Below, in pieces: positions 27,448 through 38,885 of a stretch of 64,000 bases of DNA; positions within the stretch are counted from its first letter, which is position 1; every line of letters begins with the position of its first letter. The translations under genes were made by a program, and so were the position numbers. Under the pieces are notes generated by a model, which made no database searches, had not been told where the DNA came from, and worked only from the letters and a program-made list of their open reading frames with translations. Source of the DNA: Piscicola geometra (Eukaryota; Annelida; Clitellata; Hirudinida; Piscicolidae). Where the stretch lies: positions 6,672,393-6,736,392 of the forward strand of contig OX030966.1 in NCBI GenBank assembly GCA_943735955.1, read 5' to 3'.

Positions 27448-30400
27448 CTAGGCGTTCTTGAGTTGCTTGATCTCCTTGAGGGCCCACGTGGCGAGCGTCT
27501 TGAACTTGGACGCCTTGAGTTTCTTGCCGCGGTTCAGCAAGCCCTTGATCGCCTCGGTGTCCAACAGCGGCAGCATCAGCGCCCCGAACGCCGTGCACAA
27601 GTCGCTGTTAGGGAGGGTTGAGTGGGGTAGGAAAGTTGAGTAGGTTAAGTGGGGTGGGAGGGTTAAGTGGGTGTCCTCGTGAGGGGTTGATGTGTGGCGG
27701 TTAGTGGTGCGTGTGGCTTCAAACATTTTGGGCACACACCCACCTTTAAGCATCTATCCCTGTCCGCTCCATCTACCTTACCCACCAACCCCAACCCCAA
27801 CCCCAACCAACCAACCAACCTCAACCAACCAACCCACAACCAACCCCAACCAACCAACCCCAACCCCAACCCCAACCCCAACCAACCAACCAACCCCTAC
27901 CAACCAACCCCAACCAACCAATCCCCAACCAATCAACCCCAACCAATCAATCCCCAACCAATCAATCCCCAACCCACCAACCCCAACCCACCAACCAACC
28001 CCCACCAACCCCACCTCACACACACCCGATCAGGCCACAGGAGGCGCCAATGACTTCGTCAGACGAGTCGTCATCGGTGGCGATGAGGTTCAGGAACGCC
28101 ACCATGTTCTGCACACTCGCCGTCCACTCTGCCACTTCTGGTGGTCATGGTGATGATGATGGGTGGGTGGTGGTCATGGTGATGGGTGGGTGGGTGGTGG
28201 TCATGGTGATGATGAAGGGAGGGGGGGTGTGGTCATGGTGATGATGGGTGTGTGGTGGTCATGATGATGATGGATGGGGGGTGGTGGTAATGGTGATGAT
28301 GATGGGTGGGTGGGTGGTGGTCATGGTGATGATGATGATGGGTGGGTGGTGGTAATGGTGATGATGAAGGGTGGATAGGGGATTTGGTGGGGATATTTGT
28401 GTGCTGAGTGAATGATATGTAGTCATCCCCCCAGATAATTGGTAGGTTTTTTTTTCACCATTCATCATTACCCAATCACAAAATCAGGCACCATCACCCA
28501 ATCCCAGCAATCTTCCCCACCATTATCCCCCACCCACTGGCCACTTACCACCCCCCTCAAAAAACCACCCCCCCCCCCCACACCACCGACCGGCATTGAG
28601 GTTATGGTCCTCCTTCAGGCCCTGTATGATGCCTGTGTACGCCTCGACACAACTCTCGCGCAAGGAGTTCAAGTACTCAACCATGTCGTAGTCGTTCTTT
28701 GGTGGTAGTGTGGTGTTGTGTGGAGAGGAGGTGGTTGGGTGGGGATGTAGTGGTGGTGGGTGGAGTGTGGTGGAGTGTGGTGTGGGGAGGAGGTGGTTAG
28801 GTGGGGATGTAGTCGGTGGGTGTAGTGGTGGTGGGTGGAGTGGAGTGTGGAGGTGGAAAGTGTGTGGAGGTGGGTTTGAATTTCCACCGAAACCCCCCCT
28901 TCCCAAAAGCCTGAAACAACCCATCCAACCTTATCGACTTTGGTCTGGGAGGCCTGGCAGAGGAGGTTGAGGACCAGCTGCAGGTACTTGCGGAAGTCAG
29001 CGTTGATGGCGAGGGCGATGTCGCCAAAGACTGAGAGAATCGTCGGCTTGATGTCCTTGTTCACCTCGTCACTCTGGAGGTGTGTTGGGGGATAGGGGAT
29101 GGGTGGGTTAGAAGAGGGTTAGTGGTGGTGGTTGGGGTGAGCGGAAGTGGATAATGGTAGAGATGAATGGAGAAATATCAATCCATAATTTCACGAAATT
29201 TCTTTCGACCATTGAAATCACACTTATCCCACCAATCTACCTAAAAACAATTCCCAACTACCAATTCACCCACCAACCACCCACTCCACACCCAACACCT
29301 ACCCCCCTCACCAACCTACCCACCCACACCCATATAACCCCTCACCAACCAACCTACCCACCCACACCCATATAACCCCTCACCAACCACCCTACCAGCC
29401 CACGCACGTCGAGAGAGTAGAGTAGTATGAACATGACTTCGTCGCAGTAGGGCAGTATCTTGCTGCCCAAGGCCCTGCACAAGTCCCCCACCATCCCCAC
29501 TGCTGCCTGACACACCTGTGTTTGGTTGGGGTGGTTAGGGGGATGGTTGGTTGGTTGGTTAGGGTGTGGGAGTGATGGTGGTTGGTTGGTATGATGATGG
29601 TGGGTTGGTGGATAAAAGGTTTGATTTTCTGTGGCTATCTAACCTAGCCATTTGCCCCCATCTCCATCCTCAACCCTAATTTCTCCTATCAATCCATTTT
29701 AACCCCTCAACCATAATTTATCATCCTACTCCTCACCATCCTCTTCTTTCATCCCAACTCCACCCAACTCCATCCAACTCCACCCAACTCCATCCAACTC
29801 CACCCAACTCCATCCAACTCCACCCAACTCCACCCAACTCCACCCAACTCCATCCAACTCCACCCAACTCCATCCAACTCCATCCAACTCCACCCAACTC
29901 CACCCAACTCCATCCAACTCCACCCAACTCCACCCAACTCCATCCAACTCCACCCAACTCCACCCAACTCCATCCAACTCCACCCAACTCCACCCAACTC
30001 CACCCAACTCCACCCAACTCCATCCAACTCCATCCAACTCCACCCAACTCCATCCAACTCCACCCAACTCCACCCAACTCCACCCAACTCCACCCAACTC
30101 CATCCAACTCCACCCAACTCCACCCAACTCCACCCAACTCCACCCAACTCCACCCAACTCCACCCAACTCCACCCAACTCCATCCAACTCCACCCAACTC
30201 CACCCAACTCCATCCAACTCCACCCAACTCCACCCAACCCCCTCACATGCTTATCCTCATAGTTCTTGAGGCCTGCCAGGAAGTATGGCTTGAAAGCGTC
30301 CATGTACTTCAAGAATGCTTCCCCCAGGACTGGTGGAGTGGTTGGAGGTGGTTGGGTTGGTTGGTTGGGTGTGTGGGTGGGTTGAGTGAGTGGGTTGGTT

Positions 30401-33400
30401 GGGTGGGTGGGTTGGTTGGGTGGGTTGGTTGGGTGGGTGGGTTGGTTGGGTGGGTGGGTTGGTTGGGTGTGTGGGTGGGTTGGGTGTGTGGGTGGGTTGG
30501 GTGTGTGGGTGGGTGAAAGAAAGGGTGGATTGTAAAAATCTTGAAAAAGCTTGAAAGGTGATAATGATGAAGATGACACTACTCTCTCATCACCACCAAC
30601 ACACCCACAAAAAACGATCAAAAAATCTCTCAACACCCCCCCCCCCCCCCCACAAACCCTCAATGAGGGTGGAGACGGTGAGGAGGGCATCTTCTTGCAC
30701 CCCTCCCACTTTGCCGGAAGGGGAGGCAAGCATGTGCAGAAGGGCGCCCATGATGGCATCAGAGATTTGAGGGGCGTCCTCCTTCGTCACTTTGCGAAGT
30801 ACACTCTGTGGGGGAGGGGTGGAGTTGAAGGGTTGTGGGAGGGGAGGGGTGGAGTTGGAGGATTGTGGGAGGAGAGGGGTGGAGTTGGAAGGTTGTGGGA
30901 GGGGATGGGTGGAGTTGGAGGGTTGGGGAGAGGAGAGAAAGTTGGAGGGTTGGGGAGGGGCCGTTGGAAAAAAGTGGGTGTTAGAGGGGGGGTTGTTGGA
31001 GTGAGTGGGTTTTGAAAGAGACAGGGAGAATGCTTGTAATGGTGTGGGTGAATCTTGATGTATGTGGGAGTGTGAAGATGGGTGAAGAGATAGTGGTTTG
31101 AATAGATGAAGGACTTAAAAGACAAATAGTAGTGGAGTGGCTGGGAAGAGGTAACAGACAGATGAGTGAGTGAGTGAGTGGAGTGGTGGAGTGGCAGGAA
31201 GGAAGAGGAGTGAGTGGAGTGGTGGAGTGGCTGGGAAGAGGTAACAGACAGATGAGTGAGTGGAGTGGTGGAGTGGCAGGAAGGAAGAGGAGTGAGTGAG
31301 TGGTGGAGTGGCAGGAAGGAAGAGGAGTGAGGCTACCTGGAGGGTGGCGCACAAGAGTGACTCGAGGTCGTTCAACTGGGTGCGGTCCGAGTTCAACTGG
31401 ATGTGGCCCTGTGTGGTGTGATAGAGCGAGATGAAGGGTTTGGTGACCTTGAAGTTTATGAAACTGTTAAATGTTATTATTTGTTAAACCAATTTGTTAT
31501 CCATGAAATTTAATCAAATCCCATTAGTTTTTCTTGCAATCAAGTAATAATAACGCTCCTCATCATCAAGCCTCTTTCCCTCAACCCCTAACAACCCACC
31601 TACCTCCCTCTCCTCCCCCCCAACCTAAACTCCTAACGACCCACCTACCCCCCTCCCAACCTCAACCCCTAACGACCCACCCACCCCTCCCTCCCCCTCC
31701 CCAACCTCAAGCACTAACCTCCATTTGTAGTACGTGCTGCAGTCTCTCAAGAATGGTCATTGTGGTTCGTTGTACTGTGGCGTAGCAGTCCTGTGGTGGG
31801 TGGGTGGTGGTCAAGGTGGTGAGGGATGGATGGATGGATGTGAAAGGTTGATGATGGATAGATGAAACCATCAAGCCACACAACCACCACTACAACCCCA
31901 CAGCCACCAGCACAACCAGCACAACCAACACAACGACAATTAATCCACACAACCGTTCCACACAACCATCAACGCACGCTACAACCACCCTCCCTCACAC
32001 AAACACCACCATCTCGACCCCCCACCTTAGGGCTGTTCTTGACCATCTCCATGAGGGCCTCGTAAGCTGCCCCTCGCAGGTTGTACCTTGTGCCATCCTC
32101 TCTGGGTGAAGGGTGGGTGGGTCGTGGTCAAGGATGGGATGGATGGAGTGATGGGTGGGGTGGTGGAGTGGTGATGGATGGCATTGGTGGAGTGAAGGGA
32201 TGATGGATGGGGTGGTGGAGTGGTGATGAATGGGATAGGGGTGACAATGGATAATGGATTGGGGTGGTGGTGAAGGAGGTTGAAATAGATGGAGTGCTGA
32301 TGGTGATTGCTACAAAAAGCTCACACTATAGTAGGAGGCTACCATTTTAAAGTCAACTCTCAATATACTATACCCGCTTCTCACCACACAAGCACCATTC
32401 TCCCCCCCCCCACTACAACGTAATATCACCCCTCTCCCACCACCCTTCACCACCACCATGCAACCAACACCCCCCCATCCACCTGTTGGTCGTCTCGAGG
32501 AGTTGTTGGACGATGGGTTCAAAGTAGGGGGACAGGGTGAACGTCTCAACCACACCGCCCTCCCTCTCCACAGTCTCGTAAGCCGCCTCCACTAAAGAAG
32601 AAAAAGCCTGGAGGGGGGTAGGGGAGGGGAGTGGTGGTGGTGGAGAGATGAAAGAGTGGTGATGATGGATGGAAGGATGAATGATGGATGGAAGATCCTT
32701 ATATTGCTCCATTATGCCAAAAACAAAAAGATGAATCTAAACGTCACAGCTAAAACACACCACACCCCCACTCCTACCCCCTGCACCACCCACACCGTGC
32801 ACCACTCACCCTGCCCCACCCACACCCAGTGCCACTTACACCACACCCCCACTCCTACCCCCTGCACCAGCCACACCCTGCACCACCCACACCGTGCACC
32901 ACCCACACCGTGCACCAACCACACCGTGCACCACCCACACCCAGCACCACTCCTACCCCCTGCACCACCCACACCATGCACCACTCACCCAGCAGACGTT
33001 CGCGGCCACTCGAGGCTCAGCACTCAAGCCCTCCACCATGGCGCATAACAGAGGCTTCAGATAATTCTCATTTATTACCTGCGGGGTGGTTGGTCATGAT
33101 GATGATTCTATCATTACTAGCACTATAACTATTAGTCCATTTTTCATTTATTTAACATAAAAGATATGATAAAATACATATTCACAAAAAATAAAACCAA
33201 CAAAATAGGCATAATACATTTCAAACTATTTTTCTAACGCACACACAAAAACAATTTCCCCAAAACTAAACAAAGTCCATCTAAAAAAAACAACGCACCC
33301 CACCCAAATGAAAAGCGAGCCCCGCACAAAACACCCCCCAAGGAACCACCCAAAACACCCCCCAAGGAAGCACGCACAGCCTCGGGGATGATCTCACAAA

Positions 33401-36400
33401 TCCTGCCGACGGTCCAGGCGGAAGTGTCCTTGATGGGTATGGAGGGGTCCTTGAGAAGTTCGATCAGGGTGGGCATCGCCTGCTCCACGATGGGCTTGAG
33501 GGTCTCTTGTCGCGGGCCCTCGAGGATTGAACCTGGTTTGATTTGGGTGGGGAGAGGGTTGGAGATGGTATGACACTTTTTTGTGCCACCCATCAAACAC
33601 TCATAAAGACTTTGATCCCTCCCACTACCACCCACAAAACACTCACCATCACCTCACTCCCTATAAACACTCCCTCACACCTAACCCCCATTCTACAACT
33701 ACCCACTACCCTACCATGATCTCCTCACAGCCCCACCCCAACCCCTAACCGACCGAACGCCATGACGGCAGCATCCCTCCACTTCCAGTCGGCATTCTTG
33801 ATGTTCTCAGTGACGAAGGGCAGTACATGCGGCACCACTGCATCCTCACAGCACGTGGCGAGTAGCATGAGACACACGCCTGCCGCCTTGCACGGCTTCC
33901 ACTCGTCGTCGTCGTCGTATTCTTCCTGGATGGGTTGGTGTGGTTGGTTGGTTGGTGTGGTTGGTTGGTTGGTGTGGTTGGTTGGATGTGTGTGTGTGTG
34001 TGTTATTGAGGGTGAAGTTGGAATGGGGTGGTCGGAAGGCTGGAGTTGGTTGGGGTGTGGTGATAATTTTTAGAGAGGAACTTAAAACCAACCCCCAACG
34101 ACGCAATCCTATCCCCTAACCTACACCCTCTCCTCACCCACCTAGCTACCTATCCCCTACTCTACACTCAATCCACACCACCCATCTCACCCTCTCCTCC
34201 CCAACCCACATCACCCACCCACCTACACTCAATCCCTCACCACCCATTGCACCCTCTCATCCCCATCTCACCAACCCAATCACCCACCCACCTGTTTGGC
34301 GAGGGTCTGTGTGAGGATGGCCACCAGGTACTGTAGGGCTCCTCGGGCGTAGTATTGGCACCTGCGCTCTGGCGGTCTGCCCTGTTCCTCTGCCTGCGAG
34401 GAAGGAAGGAGGGGAGAGAGGAGGGGAGAGGAGAGGGGAGGGGAGGGAAGGAGGGGAGAGAGGCGGGGAGAGAGAAGGGGAGGGAAGGGGAGAGAGGAGG
34501 GGAAAGGGGAGGGAAGAGTTGGACGAGGGATGGATGTGGGAGTTGGCTGAAAAGAGCTTATAGTGGTGAATGATTTAATTGTAGTGGTTAGAGTGGATGT
34601 ACCTAACCACACCCACAAACACCCCCACCACCACCCACCTCGGCCGCCTCGATAGCCAGGTCGACCTCCTCGTCGCACACCGTGGACCAGAACTCGATGC
34701 CCTGCAAGGAAACCTGTTCTATGTTGCTCTTGGTGGCTTCTAAGGTGATCTGTGGGGGAGGGAGGGTTGGTTGGTGCAATGGGGTGATTTGTGGGATAGA
34801 GTGGGCTTGATGATGAAATTAATGCCCCCTCATCACCCACCCACCCAACTTCCCCCCCCCTCCTCACAGCGAAGAGTGCTGGTCCCATATAGTGTTCCAT
34901 GTACTGGTAGTAGAGACTCATGATCTGAATGCGTGAAGAATAAACATGAAAACATCGAAACATCAAAAGCTACACAAAAACACACAAAAATCACTAACTA
35001 CACCCTTTTTAAACCTCTGCTCATCATAGCCACCAACCCACCTTCACAAGACACTGCAACGCGACCACCCTGACTTGCACCTCGGTTGACTGCGTCGCCT
35101 CACACACCACTTGCATGATGAAGTGACGCTCAGACTGCAGTGGTTTGAACGCCATGGCGGGAAAGAGGGGGTTTACATTTTTTAGTCGAAAAAAATTGGG
35201 GTGAAAATGATTCATTAGAATATTTGTTAATATACTTTAGTGAAAATGATTCATTAGAATATTTGTTAATATACTTTAGTGAAAATGATTCTTTAGAATA
35301 TTTGTTAATATACTTTAGCGAAAATGATTCTTTAGGATATTTGTTAATATACTTTAGTGAAAATGATTTTTTAGGATATTTGTTAATATACTTTAGTGAA
35401 AATGATTTTTTAGAAAATTTTTAAAAAATATTGAAGAGTGAAAAGTCTTTTTTGCCGGCAAAAGAGTGGCTGAGAAGACGAACCTCAACTCCAAAGTTCG
35501 CCTTGGTGAACTCGAGTGAGTTGAGGAGGGCGTTGGTGGCTGCCAGTCTGACGTGGTTGCTGTGGTGGTGGTGGTGATGATGAGGGGGGTGACGATTACT
35601 ATACCCACTTTATTGCTCATGATGATGATCTCCCCTCTCAGTTTCTTACTTCTTTCCTTTACTAAACACAATGCACCTTCCCATCCCCTCAATCGATTCT
35701 CCCTCCATCCCAATCCAACACTATCTCACTGCATCCCCACCCACCTTGGTTCTTCCTTCTTCATCCCATGCACAATGGCTGTTAAGATGCCGTTGGACAT
35801 GCTCTGTAAGAGTTCTGGGTCCTGTGTGAGGCGGTGATGATGACGATTACAATGGAGGTGATGATAACGATCATGAGATTGATGATAATGATGGTACTTA
35901 AGATGAAGAGAAAAGTGATTAAAAGAAAATAATCCCAAATACATTAAAATACTAAAACTCAAAAATACTACTAATAATGATAATGATTAAGAACGCACGA
36001 TATCCTGGCAGATGTAACCAATGGCCTCCAATGAAGACTCCTTCAGCATTTCAGAGCTGTCGACCTGTTTGGAGGTGGTGTGGCTTGGAACTTAATTGGA
36101 CATTAATTGATTAATTAACTATTTAATTAGGTTTAGTTTTAATTGGTTCACAGATATAGTATTTCTAAAATTGTAGGAATGTATTAAAACATGTAGTTTT
36201 GGGAGCATTTTAATAAAGTTTTCTGCAATTAGACTCACCCAATTGAATGACCACTGCAGCAATCACAGCTACTATCATTACCACCACCACCACCACCACC
36301 ACCACCACCACCACCACCACCACCACCACCCTACCCTAACCCCCACCCCTTCCACACTACCTTAGTGACATTATTACAGAGGATGGACATGAGTTCGGAC

Positions 36401-37611
36401 CACAGACCATGGGGCAGTTCAGTGCACGCGATGTACGCCACACATTGGGCTGCACTGCTGGGCCGCATCACCTCAGAGCCCAGTGTGTCTAAGACCTGTT
36501 TGTGTGTGAGTGGCAAGGAGTAGAGTGGGCGAATGTGTGTGTGTGTGGATGTGTGAGTGGGTGGATGTGTGAGTGTGCGGATGTGTGTGTGTGAAGGGAC
36601 TTGGAGGCTTTTAATAGTTTCAATTTTGGATTATGAAATGATTAGTGGGTGGATGTGTGTGTGTGGATGTGAGTGGGTGGATGTGTGTTTGTGGATGTAT
36701 GAGTGGGTGGATGTGTGTGTGTGTGGATGTGCGAGTGGGTGGATGTGTGTGTGTGGATGTGTGAGTGGGTGGATGTGTGTGTGTGAAGGAACTTGGAGGC
36801 TTTTAATAGTTTCCGTTTGGAATTACAAAATGATTAGTGGGTGATGTTTCATCATAAAGTATTGAATAGAGACGAACTGATAAGATTGATATAGCAAATA
36901 CTTAATTAATAATCACAATGTATTGAAGGGCAAGCAAGCTATGGGGTATATATGGTATGCAGTTTGTTCATCTATTCAGGCATTGGACGCAAACGAACAT
37001 TCTGTTTGATGTAGTTTCTGAGCTCTTCCGGGAAGGCGAGCCAGCGTTGGGAGTATGTTTGGTGGACGGTTGAGTCTTTGGAGTAGAGGGCATTCTTGAG
37101 TTGCAGACCAGCCTGCATCCGCGCCACTACGCTGTTGCTGCCATGCTTCAGAACGTCTGAGAGCTCTTTAAGAAGGGCAGGCTGTGGGGATGATTTTGAG
37201 TGGGGTTTGGATGGTTGGGAAGATTGTGTGGGTGTGAGAGTTGTTGGTCATGGTAATTTTGTGGGTTTTTAATGGGAAAATGATGGGAAAGTGATTTTTG
37301 AGACGAAGGAGGGTAACCAGATTGTGTTGAGTGGCTTGTTCGAGGTAGTGTTGGGCCGTCTCCAGTTCATTCTTGTCTGCTCAGACGTACACAGAAAAGT
37401 TAAGCGAAATTATAGAAGAAAAATACAAAATGAAAATTGGAGATATGTAGTTATTTATGAATATTATTAAAATTATAAATTCATATTTTATGTAAATCCT
37501 TGGAAAATGGGCGGCTAAACCCCGGCGTGATTTTGAAAAATTAGTAATAAACAATATTTTTATGATTTCACCTGGAGAAACAGTTTTCTCTAAAATTTCA
37601 ATAAGATTCAT
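27448..37611 (-). CDS. KPNB1: Importin subunit beta-1 (karyopherin beta-1), complete, 25 exons, 872 aa
   Basis: Exons, 5' to 3': 37611-37572, 37376-37318, 37181-36999, 36495-36361, 36064-35999, 35821-35745, 35559-35484, 35134-35042, 34924-34868, 34749-34639, 34393-34292, 33925-33754, 33532-33378, 33078-32989, 32607-32483, 32101-32026, 31790-31719, 31408-31337, 30805-30658, 30329-30247, 29515-29408, 29073-28930, 28696-28591, 28137-28026, 27604-27448. Every junction is GT..AG and in phase, and the total (872 aa) matches the roughly 876 aa of vertebrate KPNB1. The start [20 protein letters not shown] equals the family N-terminus. Diagnostic HEAT-repeat blocks include [91 protein letters not shown] and [17 protein letters not shown]. 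The acidic loop EEYDDDDEW, which contacts the importin-alpha IBB and Ran, is present. The protein is the cytosol-to-nucleus import receptor acting with importin-alpha and RanGTP. Nothing is missing. Confidence 0.97.
27780..28020. repeat. (CCAACC/CCCCAA)n repeat in the last KPNB1 intron
   Basis: Irregular hexamer-like tract CAACCCCAACCCCAACCAAC between exons 24 and 25, ending next to the exon 24 donor. It is degenerate and interstitial, so it is not a telomere. Confidence 0.85.
28140..28400. repeat. ATGATGGGTGGGTGGTGGTC-type repeat in KPNB1 intron 23
   Basis: About eight irregular copies of a 25-33 bp GATG/GGTGG unit begin at the base next to the exon 24 acceptor. Confidence 0.75.
29755..30238. 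repeat. 10-bp tandem array, about 48 copies, in KPNB1 intron 20
   Basis: Alternating CACCCAACTC and CATCCAACTC decamers without length variation. The array stops about 9 bp from the donor of exon 20 (30247). On the sense strand the RNA would be repeated GAGTTGGGTG / GAGTTGGATG. The open frames here ([15 protein letters not shown]) are repeat artefacts. Confidence 0.97.
30345..30520. repeat. GGTTGGTTGGGTGGGT repeat in KPNB1 intron 19
   Basis: G/T-only irregular tetra- and octamer repeat adjoining the acceptor of exon 20 (30329). Confidence 0.85.
30815..30965. repeat. 33-bp repeat, about 4-5 copies, in KPNB1 intron 18
   Basis: Copies of GAGGGGTGGAGTTGGAGG with GTTGTGGGAGGG follow the exon 19 acceptor. 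Confidence 0.8.
31135..31330. repeat. Composite GAGTGGAGTGGTGGAGTGGC repeat in KPNB1 intron 18
   Basis: Two long (about 65-75 bp) near-identical direct repeats, each composed of GAGTG motifs and AAGAGG segments, end at the exon 18 donor. Confidence 0.8.
32100..32300. repeat. GATGGATGGGGTGGTGGAGTGG repeat in KPNB1 intron 15
   Basis: Irregular GGTGGAGTGGTGATG units lie between exons 15 and 16. Confidence 0.7.
32750..32985. repeat. CACCCACACCGTGCACCAC-type repeat in KPNB1 intron 14
   Basis: About ten copies of a 19-20 bp unit between exons 14 and 15, reaching the exon 14 donor. Confidence 0.85.
34398..34515. repeat. GGGGAGAGGAGGGGA purine repeat in KPNB1 intron 10
   Basis: An all-purine (G/A) tract on the plus strand, directly upstream (sense) of exon 11, so the sense strand is an all-pyrimidine 3' splice-site tract. 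Confidence 0.85.
35199..35415. repeat. 39-bp tandem repeat, about 5.5 copies, in KPNB1 intron 7
   Basis: The unit GTGAAAATGATTCATTAGAA plus TATTTGTTAATATACTTTA shows sequential point changes along the array. The unit is 13 codons, giving a small spurious plus-strand ORF. Confidence 0.95.
36260..36335. repeat. (ACC)n microsatellite in KPNB1 intron 4
   Basis: Perfect ACC repeat of about 20 units between exons 4 and 5. Confidence 0.9.
36530..36790. repeat. GTGTGTGGATGTGTGAGTGG repeat in KPNB1 intron 3
   Basis: Irregular 24-32 bp G/T-rich units plus two long direct copies of a segment that ends GAACTTGGAGGCTTTTAATA (near 36590 and 36780). Confidence 0.8.
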
Positions 37612-38885
37612 CTTGTAAAACCTAAAATCTTTTTATAATTGACTCGCTAATATTCAAAATCAACTCGAATGGCATCCAACAAAATCCGCCATGCGCATTT
37701 AGCGCTAGAAAATATGAAGAGATGTACTAAAATAAAAATTAGAAAATGAATTAATATAATTGTATGATAAAAGCTTAAAACTACTCAAATATGACAAAAT
37801 GAATTAAACAATTATAATAATAGTTTCATATAAATGGAAAAATATTATATTGTTCAACAGGTTATAATTTAAAGCTACAAATTAAATTATAAGAAAAATA
37901 AACATCTAATCTAACTTCACCAATATTTCATCTGATAAACTTTAAAAATATTAAATACCACGGGGTGATTGCAGAAATGGGAATGACTAGCATGAAAAGC
38001 TCTCAAGCCACCTGAGCACTAAAGAACCAGCTTCTTCATCAGTGCATCTCAATTGTCAACATCTATTCCTTTCATGCGATTAAGAAAACATACATATTTT
38101 TGTTTTTAACATATAAACAAATACACGTTTATAAAATTATATATTGTTTCAATGCATATGTGTTATTCATCAATTTTGCTATTTTTTTCATTAGTTTTTA
38201 TTTGTTTCTTTTATAATCTTGCTGCTGCTGCAAAGTTTGTTTTAGAATTATCAGTGAATCATACATAAACACACATTTACATACGTACATATATAAAAAT
38301 ACATGTATGTACGTATACTATTTGATATACAAGATAATTTTGTATTGTTATACATATATTGCAAAAGATAAAACCAGCTCTATATATTTCCTGATAAGCT
38401 TGGTAGCTGGAAAGAGTGGAAAAGATTGGTGTGAGTGGTTGCGATGACGGTTATGTTTAGTATATGTTACGAACAAATGATTGATGGTACAAAGAATCTT
38501 CAGTGAAGGCAAATGTCATAAAAGGTTACTCAAATCGTGTAGTTGTTAGCGTTGTGTTCAATTGATCTTGGACTTCTGAAATAATTTCAAGTACGGAGGG
38601 AGCCCAACAGACTCTTGGTGTGGTTTTGAAAGTTATTTCAACAAATAAAATAAATACTAGATAAGAACATAGCAAGAACAACAACAACAAAACAAGAAGA
38701 AATAAAGAAGCAACCGCAATAAAACATTAACACCAACATTAAAAACAAAAAATTAAACTTCAATCACAAAACCACTTCCTAAAACAACAACAAAAACGCC
38801 ACAAAAAACACAACAACACCAAAAAGACCAACATTATCACAACAACAACAACATCAAGCACAACACCATAGAACGACTAACGCAG
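37612..38885. promoter_or_regulatory. Head-to-head intergenic region between KPNB1 and the small heat-shock gene
   Basis: It separates the KPNB1 start (minus) from the first assignable small-HSP exon (plus). It should hold the KPNB1 promoter and the promoter plus first exon of the heat-shock gene; neither TATA box nor start could be fixed. One GAATCTTC at 38494-38501 fits the GAAnnTTC core of a heat-shock element, with an off-register GAA after it. The rest is AT-rich. Confidence 0.4.

Noticed and set aside
27780..28020. Telomere-like CCCCAA/CCAACC tract
   Set aside because: Degenerate, internal, and within a KPNB1 intron; not a chromosome end.
29726..30233. [15 protein letters not shown] minus-strand ORFs
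   Set aside because: Translations of the 10-bp intronic array in KPNB1.
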